A stretch of DNA of 33,619 nt from Micromonospora halophytica (GTDB lineage Bacteria > Actinomycetota > Actinomycetes > Mycobacteriales > Micromonosporaceae), in NCBI RefSeq assembly GCF_900090245.1, contig NZ_FMDN01000035.1:1-33619 (forward strand), read 5' to 3'. The position numbers and the translations under genes are program-made. Positions 9,797 to 17,478 of the stretch are shown here, piece by piece. How positions within the stretch are numbered: position 1 is the first letter of the stretch; the number at the start of each line of letters is the position of its first letter. The notes under the pieces were generated by a model, which did no database searches, was not told the DNA's origin, and saw only the letters and a program-made list of their open reading frames with translations.

Positions 9797-10455
9797 GCGT
9801 CCACCTGCTCCTGTCCGCCGGTCGGGGCCCGCAGGAGTGCGCGTGGGCGCTGTCCCGGCTGCTGCGCCGGCTGGAGGCCGACGCCACCCGGCACGACCTG
9901 ACGACCCACCGGGTCGAGACCGTCGCCGGGGACCGTCCCGGCACCTACCGGTCGGCGCTGGTCCGGATCTGCGGCGCGGGCGCCCGTGAGTTCGCCGCCT
10001 CCTGGACCGGGACCCTGTGCTGGCAGGCCCCCAGCCCCTACCGGGCGAGCACCGGCCGCAAGAACTGGTACGTCACCGCCCGCCCGTGTCAGGTCGACGC
10101 GCCGAGCACGACGTTCGCGGAGGCGGACGTCGACGTCGTCGCCTGCCGTACCGGCGGCCCCGGCGGGCAGCACCGCAACAAGGCCAGCACGGCGGTACGG
10201 GCGACCCACCGCCCCTCGGGCCTGGTCGTCGTGGTCGACACCGAACGGCAGTTCAGCCTCAATCGCCGCATCGCCGTGCGGCTGCTGAGACAGCGCATCG
10301 AGGACGGTGACGAAGCCGCGCGGCGCGTCGTCACCACCACCCGATGGCGCATCCACGACGAGCTCGTTCGCGGCGATCCCGTCCGGGTCGAACGTCCGGG
10401 GCCGGCGGATCAGGACCTGACCGCACCGCGGCGGACGCGCCACCGACAGCGGTAG
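9793..10455 (+). CDS. prfH: Peptide chain release factor H homologue
   Basis: The product has 220 residues. The GTG start overlaps the rtcB stop. It has the class-I release factor catalytic loop RTGGPGGQHRNKAST with GGQ at residues 124-126, which triggers peptidyl-tRNA hydrolysis in the ribosome's peptidyl transferase centre. It lacks the N-terminal and codon-recognition domains of RF1/RF2. Instead it starts with the PrfH-specific domain (LLLSAGRGPQECAWALSRLL). A basic C-terminal tail (RTRHRQR) follows the catalytic domain. Known PrfH proteins act on stalled, damaged ribosomes and are nearly always next to an rtcB homologue, as here. Identification is firm from the motif and neighbour; the damaging toxin in this host is unknown. 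Confidence 0.92.
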   Translation: MSVHLLLSAGRGPQECAWALSRLLRRLEADATRHDLTTHRVETVAGDRPGTYRSALVRICGAGAREFAASWTGTLCWQAPSPYRASTGRKNWYVTARPCQVDAPSTTFAEADVDVVACRTGGPGGQHRNKASTAVRATHRPSGLVVVVDTERQFSLNRRIAVRLLRQRIEDGDEAARRVVTTTRWRIHDELVRGDPVRVERPGPADQDLTAPRRTRHRQR

Positions 10456-10560
10456 GCCGTACGGCCGTCGGTGCGCCGGGTGGAGGTGACCTCGCCGGCC
10501 ACCTTGCCCGGGCAGACGAGTCCTACGCCACCAGTCGAGCGACGGGCAGCTGCTCGTGGT

Positions 10561-10595
10561 GCGGTGGGAGCGGGAACTCGTCCCGCTCCCACCGC
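10561..10595. terminator. Bidirectional hairpin terminator between prfH and the beta-helix gene
   Basis: A perfect 15-bp stem (GCGGTGGGAGCGGGA with its complement at 10581-10595) encloses the loop ACTCG. It lies between two convergent genes. There is no strong U tract, as is common in high-GC actinomycetes. Confidence 0.75.
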
Positions 10596-10614
10596 GCCGC
10601 GGCCTCGTCGGTGC

Positions 10615-12198
10615 TCAGAAGCGGGCCCCCACGTCAGCGCCGTTGCTCGGACGCAGGAAGGTGGAGGACGGGATGGAGCCGTCGGCGTTGCGGGCTCCGG
10701 TGATCGTGCTGGAGTCGGTGCTCTGCAGCGACCAGCTGCCGCCGAGGTTCCACGAGTTGCCCGAGCCGCCGGAGTTGGACCCGAGCGAGACGTTGGTGCC
10801 GTTGGCCACGGCGAGGTTGCTGGTCAGGGTGCTGGCCGAACGGTTGACGTTGAACCCGGTCTGCGGGTTGTTCCACGCGGTGCAGTGGTCGATGGTGTGC
10901 CGGCCGGGGTTGTTGTTGTCGATGAAGCCGCCGACCGCGTTGCTCCACGCCATGCTGTTGCGCACGGTGTGGTTGGCGGACACGCCATTGCCGCCCAGCT
11001 TGAAGGCGTTGCCGTCGCCGGTGAAGTCGGGCAGGTTCCAGCGGTTGAACCCGTTGCCCCAGGCGAGGCTGTTCTCGATGCGGATCGGCGAGGAGAACAT
11101 CCAGAGGTCGAGGCCGTCGTCGGAGTTGTTCCACAGCCGGGCGCCCCGTACGACGTTGCCGCTGCCGGAGCCCTCCTTGATGGCCAGGCCGTCCGCGCTC
11201 TCGCCGTTCTTGCGCGGGTCACGGTTGCCGTAGCTGTCCAGGTCGTTGATCTGGTTGTTGCTCGACGACAGCACGATGTGCAGGCCGGACTCGTAGTTGT
11301 CGCGGGTGATCAGCCGCTCGAAGACGTTGTTGTTGGTGTCCAGGCCGAAGATGCCGTACGGGCCGTGGATGATCTCCAGGCCGATCAGGCGCCACCAGTC
11401 GCCCTCGATGTGGATGGCGCCGCGCTCCGGGCGGGGGATGGTGGAGCCCACCGCGCCGGGGGTGTAGGGCATGTTCTCGCCGTCGATGACGACCCGCTCG
11501 CCCTGGTAGTTGCGCATCGTGATGGGCGCGCTCGAGGTGCCGTTCTTCAGGATCTGGATGTTCGTGCTCGGCGCGTACGTGCCGCCGCGGATGACGATGG
11601 TGTGTCCGGGCTGGGCCAGGTCGACGGCGCGCTGGATGGTCTTCAGCGGAGCGCTCAGGGTGCCGGTGTTGCTGTCGTTGCCGTTGGTCGCCACGTAGAG
11701 CGCGTTCGTCGGCGGCGGCGGGCTGACGCCTGTCTCGACGTCGAGGAAGTCGACGTTGGGCAGCCCGGCGGAGCTGGTCGGGTTGAGCCGGATCGTGTTG
11801 GCCCCCGCGTTGAGGCTCAGTGTCAGGGTCCTGGTCGCCCAACTGTTCCATGCGCCGGTGCCCTCGAACGAGACGTTCTGCACGTTCGCGCCGTTGACGA
11901 CGAGACCGGCCGGTCGCGTCGTGGTGGTGCCGTTGGCGAAGCGGACCCCGACCGTCGCCGTGCCGGCGGCCGCGGCGTTGACGGTGAACTGCGCCCAGCC
12001 GTCGGTGGAGTTGTCGCCGTTGCAGAATCCGGAGCCGGAGAACCCGGACCAGTTGCTGTCGATCGTGCCGGTGCAGACCGCCGGCGAGTTCTCCGCCTGG
12101 TAGCGGGTCGGCGCGGCTGTCGCCGGGGACGCGGGCATCACGAGGGCCGCGCCGACCGCCACGACAGCGCCTGTCGTGAGCGCCTTGGGTCTCATCAT
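10615..12198 (-). CDS. Secreted CBM35 + right-handed beta-helix protein, probable pectate lyase (PL9-like)
   Basis: The product has 527 residues. The start is ATG 12198 (or the adjacent ATG 12195), preceded by GGGAGA; the frame extends further up without support. A Sec signal peptide ends near residue 29 (MPASPATAA). Residues 30-155 form a CBM35-like beta-sandwich (TRYQAEN at the start, NTIRLNPTSSAGLPNVDFLDVE at the end). A SPPPPTN linker follows. The rest starts YVATNGNDSNTGTLSAPLKT and is a parallel beta-helix with repeated turns (HTIVIRGGTY, GLEIIHGPYGIFG, NSSDDGLDLWMFSSP). It resembles PL9 polysaccharide lyases that cut pectate by beta-elimination, but I did not verify catalytic residues. 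It is divergent from an LPMO, suggesting a plant cell-wall degradation pair, and carries a LacI-type operator in its promoter. Confidence 0.8.
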   Translation of the reverse strand: MMRPKALTTGAVVAVGAALVMPASPATAAPTRYQAENSPAVCTGTIDSNWSGFSGSGFCNGDNSTDGWAQFTVNAAAAGTATVGVRFANGTTTTRPAGLVVNGANVQNVSFEGTGAWNSWATRTLTLSLNAGANTIRLNPTSSAGLPNVDFLDVETGVSPPPPTNALYVATNGNDSNTGTLSAPLKTIQRAVDLAQPGHTIVIRGGTYAPSTNIQILKNGTSSAPITMRNYQGERVVIDGENMPYTPGAVGSTIPRPERGAIHIEGDWWRLIGLEIIHGPYGIFGLDTNNNVFERLITRDNYESGLHIVLSSSNNQINDLDSYGNRDPRKNGESADGLAIKEGSGSGNVVRGARLWNNSDDGLDLWMFSSPIRIENSLAWGNGFNRWNLPDFTGDGNAFKLGGNGVSANHTVRNSMAWSNAVGGFIDNNNPGRHTIDHCTAWNNPQTGFNVNRSASTLTSNLAVANGTNVSLGSNSGGSGNSWNLGGSWSLQSTDSSTITGARNADGSIPSSTFLRPSNGADVGARF

Positions 12199-12316
12199 GT
12201 GTCTCCCATGCTGTTGGTGACGTGGCGCGGGCGCAGAACCGCGCTGCCCGTACGCGGTAAGCGACACCGCCCGATTGGCCCTCAGCCCGGACGGGACCAG
12301 CACATCGATGGACAGC

Positions 12317-12345
12317 AGTTTAGGAAAGCGCTTTCCGATTGACAA
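12317..12345 (-). promoter_or_regulatory. Promoter of the beta-helix gene with an embedded LacI-type operator
   Basis: Read on the minus strand, TTGTCA (12345-12340) and TAAACT (12322-12317) are separated by exactly 17 bp, a good primary-sigma promoter. The spacer contains the perfect 14-bp palindrome GGAAAGCGCTTTCC (12323-12336) with the central CG typical of LacI-family operators. Repressor and RNA polymerase could not easily bind together. The cognate repressor gene is not in the window. Confidence 0.75.
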
Positions 12346-12446
12346 GGGCAGGCGTTCGCAGCCTTTCGCGGCAACCCCGACGCGTCCGGCCGCCCGGCCG
12401 ATCACCCCTCGACGAGCCGCGGCGGCAGCGACCGGTCGAGACCGGA

Positions 12447-12467
12447 TTCAATTGACTAACTTCAATT
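12447..12467. repeat. 14-bp-spaced TTCAATT direct repeat upstream of the LPMO gene
   Basis: TTCAATT occurs at 12447-12453 and again at 12461-12467 in an AT-rich island within very GC-rich sequence. A TTGACT lies between the copies (12452-12457), so this may be the LPMO promoter or an activator site. No convincing -10 was found. Confidence 0.3.
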
Positions 12468-12579
12468 CGGATGGGAGTCTGCCAGGCAGAGCCGCAGCGG
12501 GAGCCACGCATGCGGGCACGGGAGCGGGCACTCCCGGCGTCCGGGCGTCGTCATCCGACCTCTTCCCCTTGGAGGCTCC

Positions 12580-13626
12580 GTGTCCACCCTCACCCGACCA
12601 CGTCGCCTGCCGCTCGTGGCGTGGCTGCTCGCCGCCGGCGCGATCGCCGTGCTGCTGCTGACCACCGTCCTGGCCGCACCGGCCTCCGCCCACGGATCCG
12701 TGGTCGACCCCGCGTCGCGCAACTACGGCTGCTGGCAGCGCTGGGGCAACGACTTCCAGAACCCGGCCATGGCCACCCAGGATCCGATGTGCTGGCAGGC
12801 CTGGCAGTACGACACGACAGCCATGTGGAACTGGAACGGCCTGTACCGCGAGGGCGTCGCCGGCAACCACCAGGCCGCCATCCCGGACGGCCAACTCTGC
12901 AGCGCCGGCCACACCGGCGACGGCCGGTACAACTCGCTCGACGCGGTCGGCGCATGGAAGACCACCAGCGTCGCCAACAGCTTCCGGGTCCGCCTCTGGG
13001 ACCAGGCCAGCCACGGCGCCGACTACATCCGGGTGTACGTGACCAAGCAGGGCTTCGACGCCCTCAGCAAGCCGCTGGCCTGGAGCGACCTGGAGCAGGT
13101 CGGCCAGATCGGCAACACCCCGGCATCGCAGTGGACGCCGGAGAGCCAGGGCGTGTCCATCCAGATCCCGGCCAACGCGCCGGGACGCACCGGGCGGCAC
13201 ATCGTCTACACGATCTGGCAGGCCAGCCACTCCGACCAGTCGTACTACCTGTGCAGCGACGTGGACTTCGGTGGCGGGTCGACCACCCCGCCCACCACTC
13301 CGCCACCGACCACCCCGCCGCCGGCCCCGGCCGGCTGCGCGGCCAGCTACAAGAGCACCGGGCAGTGGCCCGGCGGCTTCCAGGGTGAGGTCGAGGTGAC
13401 CGCCGGCAGCAGCGCGATCCAGGGCTGGACGGTCACCTGGACGCTCGCCGGCGGCCAGCAGATCAGCTCGGCCTGGAACGCCACGGTCACCACCAGCGGG
13501 TCGACCGTGACCGCCAGGAACGCCAGCTACAACGGCGCACTGGCGGCCGGAGCGAAGGCCACCTTCGGCCTCACCGGCTCCGGCTCGAACTCCACCCCGA
13601 CGCTCAGCTGCACCGCGACGGCATGA
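12580..13626 (+). CDS. Secreted AA10 lytic polysaccharide monooxygenase with C-terminal CBM2
   Basis: The product has 348 residues. GTG 12580 follows GGAGG (12571-12575). A Sec signal peptide (residues 1-37, ending PASA) leaves His38 as the mature N-terminus (HGSVVDPASRNYGCW). This residue forms half of the copper histidine brace; the second brace histidine is in QASHGADYIRVYVTKQG. LCSAGHT and YYLCSDVDF are further AA10 hallmarks. LPMOs oxidatively cleave cellulose or chitin using copper and H2O2 or O2. A Thr/Pro linker (TTPPTTPPPTTPPP) leads to a CBM2 of about 100 residues (YKSTGQWPGGFQGEVEV, GWTVTWTLAGGQQISSAWNA), which binds cellulose or chitin. Cellulose versus chitin preference cannot be settled by eye. 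It probably works with the divergent beta-helix enzyme, and its copper may come through the PCuAC/CopC proteins nearby (inference). Confidence 0.92.
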   Translation: MSTLTRPRRLPLVAWLLAAGAIAVLLLTTVLAAPASAHGSVVDPASRNYGCWQRWGNDFQNPAMATQDPMCWQAWQYDTTAMWNWNGLYREGVAGNHQAAIPDGQLCSAGHTGDGRYNSLDAVGAWKTTSVANSFRVRLWDQASHGADYIRVYVTKQGFDALSKPLAWSDLEQVGQIGNTPASQWTPESQGVSIQIPANAPGRTGRHIVYTIWQASHSDQSYYLCSDVDFGGGSTTPPTTPPPTTPPPAPAGCAASYKSTGQWPGGFQGEVEVTAGSSAIQGWTVTWTLAGGQQISSAWNATVTTSGSTVTARNASYNGALAAGAKATFGLTGSGSNSTPTLSCTATA

Positions 13627-13630
13627 GCCG

Positions 13631-13668
13631 CCGGGGCAGTGACCGGCGCGCACTGGTCACTGCCCCGG
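13631..13668. terminator. Hairpin terminator between the LPMO and sirtuin genes
   Basis: A perfect 14-bp stem (CCGGGGCAGTGACC paired with 13655-13668) encloses a 10-nt loop. It starts four bases after the LPMO stop and separates convergent genes. There is no U tract. Confidence 0.75.
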
Positions 13669-13737
13669 CCGGGCACGCCCCGCCCGGCGCACTGATCCCC
13701 GCACCCACCAGGCACGAATCGCCGGCCACGGCTCCGG

Positions 13738-14550
13738 TCACCCTCCGCTGCCCGACGGCCCCGCTCCCCGGAACGCCTGGTCGTCAGCGCCCCAGACGGC
13801 TCGCACAAGAGCGGGAAGCACCTGAGCGGCCGGGCCGCGCAGGCTCACGTCGGCAACGGCGTCCAGCGGCGTCCGCTCCGGGTTGACCTGGATCACCCGG
13901 GCACCGAGACGGGCAGCCACCTGGGGAATCTCGGCGGCCGGGTACACCAGGCCCGAGGTGCCCACGGTGATCAGCAGGTCGCAGCCAGACGCCGCCTCGA
14001 CGGCGGCCTCCAACGCCCCAGCCGGCAACGCCTCCCCGAACCACACCACTCCGGGTCGGACGAGGGCCCTGCAGCGCGCGCATCGGGGCGGGGACATCCG
14101 CCGGCCGTCGCCGGGCTCCCGTACTGCGTCGTCCGGCGCCGGCGCGGGATGTGCGCACACCGAGCAACGCGGCGCGAACAGGCTGCCGTGCAGGTGGAGC
14201 GGCGCCACCGAGCCGGCGCGCTCGTGCAGATCGTCGACGTTCTGCGTGACGACGACGCTGTCGGGCACCCGCGCCTCGATCGCGGCCACAGCCAGATGAC
14301 CGGCGTTCGGTACGGCCCGCCGAACCCTGCTGCGTCGCCACTCGTACCAGCCCCAGACCAGTGCGGGGTCGTCGCGGAACGCCTCCGGCGTGGCGAGCGC
14401 CTGAGCGTCGAAGCGCCGCCACAGACCGGTCAAGGCGTCGCGGAAGGTCGGCACACCGCTCTCCGCGGAGATCCCCGCACCGGTGAAGACGACGACGCGT
14501 CGCGCGTGCGCCAACAGCGCCGCCGCCTCCCGCACGTCCGGCTCGTCCAT
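13738..14550 (-). CDS. cobB: NAD-dependent protein deacylase (sirtuin)
   Basis: The product has 270 residues. ATG 14550 is preceded by GGAGGAGG at normal spacing; the frame is open further up but unsupported. Visible motifs are the NAD-binding VVFTGAGISAESGVPTFRD, TQNVDDLHERAG, the catalytic histidine in LHLHGSLF, four zinc cysteines (CSVC and CARC), VWFGEALP, and ITVGTSGLVYPAAEIP. A Tyr-x-x-Arg arrangement in WYEWRR matches class III sirtuins such as CobB and SIRT5, which also remove succinyl groups. It deacylates protein lysines using NAD+ in the cytosol and may tune acyl-CoA-dependent metabolism. It is a single gene, divergent from the copper operon and convergent with the LPMO gene. Confidence 0.9.
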   Translation of the reverse strand: MDEPDVREAAALLAHARRVVVFTGAGISAESGVPTFRDALTGLWRRFDAQALATPEAFRDDPALVWGWYEWRRSRVRRAVPNAGHLAVAAIEARVPDSVVVTQNVDDLHERAGSVAPLHLHGSLFAPRCSVCAHPAPAPDDAVREPGDGRRMSPPRCARCRALVRPGVVWFGEALPAGALEAAVEAASGCDLLITVGTSGLVYPAAEIPQVAARLGARVIQVNPERTPLDAVADVSLRGPAAQVLPALVRAVWGADDQAFRGAGPSGSGG

Positions 14551-14819
14551 CTGATCCTCCTCCCGCCCCGGGCACGGCCAGGCAAAGACTAGGTGCCGGC
14601 CCGCGGTCGGCCACCGGGTGCTCCGCGCGAGCCGAATCGTCTCGTGCACACGTCCGGCTGGAGCCGACCGCCCGTTCCCGGCCGACCAGGGTGACTGACC
14701 GGCGATCACCGGCGGCCCTGCCCACCTCGCTGTGACGAACACGACGGCGGGAACTGACCGCCTCCGCTGCCCGACCAACCAGGCGACCACGACACACGAT
14801 CAGCGAGGGGAACCCACCC

Positions 14820-15419
14820 ATGCCCAGCTCCACCATCTCCGGCCGGCGCGCTCCGGTCGTCCTTCTCGCCGCCGGGTTGCTGATCGGCGGCATCGCGGGC
14901 TGCGGATCGTCGGACACGTCGTCGACCACCACGCCGACTGCGTCGGCGTCGACCTCGGCGAGCGCTTCCACCGGGGTGCTCGGAGTCCGTGACCCCTGGG
15001 TGAAGGCCGCGGACAAGGGGATGACCGCGGCGTTCGGCACGCTGGTCAACACCGGGGACACGGACGTCACGATCACCGCCGCCAGCACCGAGGTGTCGCC
15101 GATGGAACTGCACGAAATGACCATGAAAGACGGGCAGATGGTCATGCAGGCCAAGCAGGGCGGCATCGTGATCAAGGCCAGGAGCGAGCATGTCCTGCAG
15201 CCCGGCGGCGACCACCTGATGCTGATGAACCTCACCCGGCCGGTACCGGCCGGCGACGAACTCACCGTCACCCTCACCTTCGCCGACGGGCGCACCCAGA
15301 CGTTCACGGCGGTGGCGAAGCCGTTCACCGGCGCGCAGGAGAGCTACGCCCCCGGCCACGGCCAGCCCATGCCGGGCACGAGCGCCACGCCGACGATGAC
15401 CATGAGCCCCGCCTCATGA
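14820..15419 (+). CDS. PCuAC-family copper chaperone lipoprotein
   Basis: The product has 199 residues; ATG 14820 follows AGGGGAA. It has a lipoprotein signal peptide with lipobox GIAGC (Cys28), then a Ser/Thr/Ala linker. The PCuAC (DUF461) beta-sandwich follows, with the Cu(I) ligands arranged as in the family: His and Met in MELHEMTMKDGQMVMQ, then His and Met in GGDHLMLMNL. The C-terminus adds a short His/Met-rich tail (GHGQPMPG, MTMSP) that could hold extra copper. Such proteins carry Cu(I) outside the membrane. The gene overlaps the next by 4 nt (ATGA). The order PCuAC, DyP, CopC resembles the Streptomyces locus with ECuC, Sco and DtpA, although no Sco gene is present here. Confidence 0.9.
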   Translation: MPSSTISGRRAPVVLLAAGLLIGGIAGCGSSDTSSTTTPTASASTSASASTGVLGVRDPWVKAADKGMTAAFGTLVNTGDTDVTITAASTEVSPMELHEMTMKDGQMVMQAKQGGIVIKARSEHVLQPGGDHLMLMNLTRPVPAGDELTVTLTFADGRTQTFTAVAKPFTGAQESYAPGHGQPMPGTSATPTMTMSPAS

Positions 15420-16645
15420 CCGACGAACCCACCAGACGGCCGGTGGGCCGGCGCGGCCTGCTCACCGGCGCAGCCCTGACCGCCGGCGGCGCGCTCGCCG
15501 GCGCCGCCGCGCTCACCGCCGCCCGGCACGACGATCAGGGCGTACGAGGTGCCGAGGCGGTGCCGGTGGCGCAGGTCGGCAGCGCGGTCGAGCCGTTCCA
15601 CGGCCCACGACAGGCCGGCGTCGCCACCGAGGCACAGGCGCACGCGGCGTTCGTCGCGTTCGATTTGAAGCCCGGCGTCGACCGGGCCGGGCTGGGCCGG
15701 ATGCTGCGGCTGCTGTCCGACGATGCCGCCCGCCTCACCCAGGGCCGTCCCGCCCTCGCCGACACCGAGCCCGAACTCGGTCTGCTACCCGCCCGGTTGA
15801 CCGTCACCTTCGGCTTCGGGCCCGGCCTCTACCGGGCGGCCGGTGTCGACGACCGCCGCCCGCCCTCGGTGGCCGACCTGCCGCCGTTGCGGATCGACCG
15901 GTTGCAGCCGCGCTGGTCCGGCGGGGACCTCCTGCTGCAGATCTGCGCCGACGACCCGCTCACCGTCGCCCACGCCCAACGCGTGCTGATCAAGGACAGC
16001 CGACCGTTCGCCGCCGTCCGATGGGTGCAGCAGGGCTTCCGGCGCGCCGCCGGCGCCGAGCCGGGACGAACCCAGCGCAACCTGTTCGGCCAGCTCGACG
16101 GCACCGCCAATCCGCAACCGGGCAGCCCGTTGGAGACCGCCGTGTGGGTGCCCGACGGGCCGGCGTGGCTGCGCGACAGCAGCACCCTGGTCGTCCGGCG
16201 GATCAGCATGAACCTGGAGACGTGGGACCTGCTCGGCCGCGCCGACCGGGAACTGGCCGTCGGTCGTCGCCTCGGCACCGGAGCCCCACTGACCGGCTCC
16301 GCCGAACACGACGAGCCGGACTTCGCCGCCCTCGGCCCCGACGGGCTCACCGTGATCCCGGACTTCTCCCACCTGACGCGGGCGCACGTCACCGACGACC
16401 GGCTGAGGATCCTGCGCCGGGCGTACAACTACGACGGGGTGCCGGCCGCCGACGGCACCGCCGACAGCGGGCTGATCTTCGCCGCGTACCAGGCCGACAT
16501 CACCCGACAGTTTCTCCCCATCCAGCGACGGTTGGCCGAGCGGGACCTGCTCAACGAGTGGACCACGCCGATCGGCTCCGCCGTCTTCGCCGTCCCACCC
16601 GGCTGCCCCGAGGGCGGCTGGGTCGGCCAGCAGTTGCTCGGCTGA
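15416..16645 (+). CDS. Tat-exported Dyp-type heme peroxidase
   Basis: The product has 409 residues and starts inside the PCuAC stop codon overlap. A twin-arginine signal peptide is visible (GRRGLLTGAALTAGG, Arg12-Arg13), so it is probably folded with heme before export. The DyP fold shows FVAFDLKPGVDR, LTVTFGFGPGLY, the GxxDG motif in NLFGQLDGTANP with the distal aspartate, VWVPDGPAWL, and the region with the proximal heme histidine and arginine (LTRAHVTDDRLRILRRAYNYDG). Family enzymes oxidise dyes, phenols or Fe(II) with H2O2. In Streptomyces the homologue DtpA sits in a copper operon and is linked to maturation of the copper oxidase GlxA. EfeB-type iron function is the alternative, but no EfeU/EfeO genes are nearby. 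Confidence 0.9.
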   Translation: MTDEPTRRPVGRRGLLTGAALTAGGALAGAAALTAARHDDQGVRGAEAVPVAQVGSAVEPFHGPRQAGVATEAQAHAAFVAFDLKPGVDRAGLGRMLRLLSDDAARLTQGRPALADTEPELGLLPARLTVTFGFGPGLYRAAGVDDRRPPSVADLPPLRIDRLQPRWSGGDLLLQICADDPLTVAHAQRVLIKDSRPFAAVRWVQQGFRRAAGAEPGRTQRNLFGQLDGTANPQPGSPLETAVWVPDGPAWLRDSSTLVVRRISMNLETWDLLGRADRELAVGRRLGTGAPLTGSAEHDEPDFAALGPDGLTVIPDFSHLTRAHVTDDRLRILRRAYNYDGVPAADGTADSGLIFAAYQADITRQFLPIQRRLAERDLLNEWTTPIGSAVFAVPPGCPEGGWVGQQLLG

Positions 16646-16665
16646 CCGCGACATCCAGGAGAGAC

Positions 16666-17256
16666 ATGCCCGTTCCCGCCCGCCGGACCGCCGCCCTGGT
16701 CGTCACCGCGCTGACCGCGGTGGCGCTGCTGCTCGTCCCGGCCTCGCCGGCAGTCGCGCACAACTCGCTGCTGACAGCCGCACCGGCCAAGGACGCCGTG
16801 CTGACCGCGCCGCCGGACAAGATAACCCTCAAGTTCCTGCAGAAACTCAACCCGGCATTCACCACCATCACGCTCAGCGACGCCAATCAGCGGAAGGTGC
16901 CCACGAGCGACCCCGTCGTCACCGGGACGACGGGCGCGGTGACCGTCGCGCAGGCCCTGCCGAACGGCTCCTACACCGTCGCCTACCGGGTCGTCTCCAC
17001 CGACGGACACCCGGTGCAGGGCTCGTACCGGTTCACCGTCGCCGACCCCACCGCCGACACCCCGAGCCCGCCCGCCGCGACACCCACCGCGCCCCCGGTG
17101 CAGGCCACCCCGGCAGCCCTTGAATCGTCACGCGCCACCGCCGTCGGGACCGACGGCCAGAGTCCACCGGTCGGGCTGACCATCACCGGAGCCGCACTCG
17201 CCGCCCTCGCCGTCATCACCGCAGTGCTGCTGCGCCGCCGCGCCCGACGCCGGTGA
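16666..17256 (+). CDS. CopC-domain copper-binding membrane-anchored protein
   Basis: The product has 196 residues. ATG 16666 follows CAGGAGAG, 20 nt after the peroxidase stop, so it is operonic; the frame is open far upstream but that part is a shadow. The signal peptide ends at AVAH, leaving an N-terminal histidine (HNSLLTAAPAKDAVL) that is a Cu(II) ligand in CopC. The other ligands are in STDGHPVQGSYRF (Asp and His). A Pro/Thr/Ala linker then leads to one transmembrane helix (ITGAALAALAVITAVLL) and an RRRARRR cytosolic tail. It probably binds Cu(II) at the outer face of the membrane. No CopD domain is fused or adjacent. Confidence 0.9.
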   Translation: MPVPARRTAALVVTALTAVALLLVPASPAVAHNSLLTAAPAKDAVLTAPPDKITLKFLQKLNPAFTTITLSDANQRKVPTSDPVVTGTTGAVTVAQALPNGSYTVAYRVVSTDGHPVQGSYRFTVADPTADTPSPPAATPTAPPVQATPAALESSRATAVGTDGQSPPVGLTITGAALAALAVITAVLLRRRARRR

Positions 17257-17266
17257 CACACCACCT

Positions 17267-17287
17267 GCACGGCACTCGGCGCCGTGC
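17267..17287 (+). terminator. Weak hairpin after the copper operon
   Basis: A 7-bp stem GCACGGC/GCCGTGC with a 7-nt loop lies ten bases after the CopC stop. There is no U tract. Confidence 0.45.
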
Positions 17288-17451
17288 CGCAATTGCTCCG
17301 GATCGACCATCTGCCTGACCGAAGGGCCAGGCAACCCGCCGCCAGACCCCCAGGTCGTGCCCCGCCCGGTACGGCGACCCGGGCCCTGGCGTTGCTGGTA
17401 CGCATACCCCTCCAGCCCAGCATTCCCGACAAGCCGGGGCGGAGCTGACCC

Positions 17452-17467
17452 GGTGGGCGGACCCACC
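17452..17467 (-). terminator. Short hairpin after the CDF transporter gene
   Basis: A 6-bp stem GGTGGG/CCCACC with the tetraloop CGGA lies about a dozen bases beyond the stop of the minus-strand CDF gene. It is weak and without a U tract. Confidence 0.35.
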
Positions 17468-17478
17468 TCTGGGGGCGA

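Noticed and set aside
10471..12342. A 623-codon open frame on the plus strand
   Set aside because: It lies antisense to the beta-helix gene, begins in the terminator region, and has low-complexity Val/Gly/Ala/Arg composition without motifs.
15416..16645. EfeB-type iron-uptake role for the DyP peroxidase
   Set aside because: No EfeU or EfeO genes are present and the neighbours are PCuAC and CopC, so a copper-linked role is more likely.
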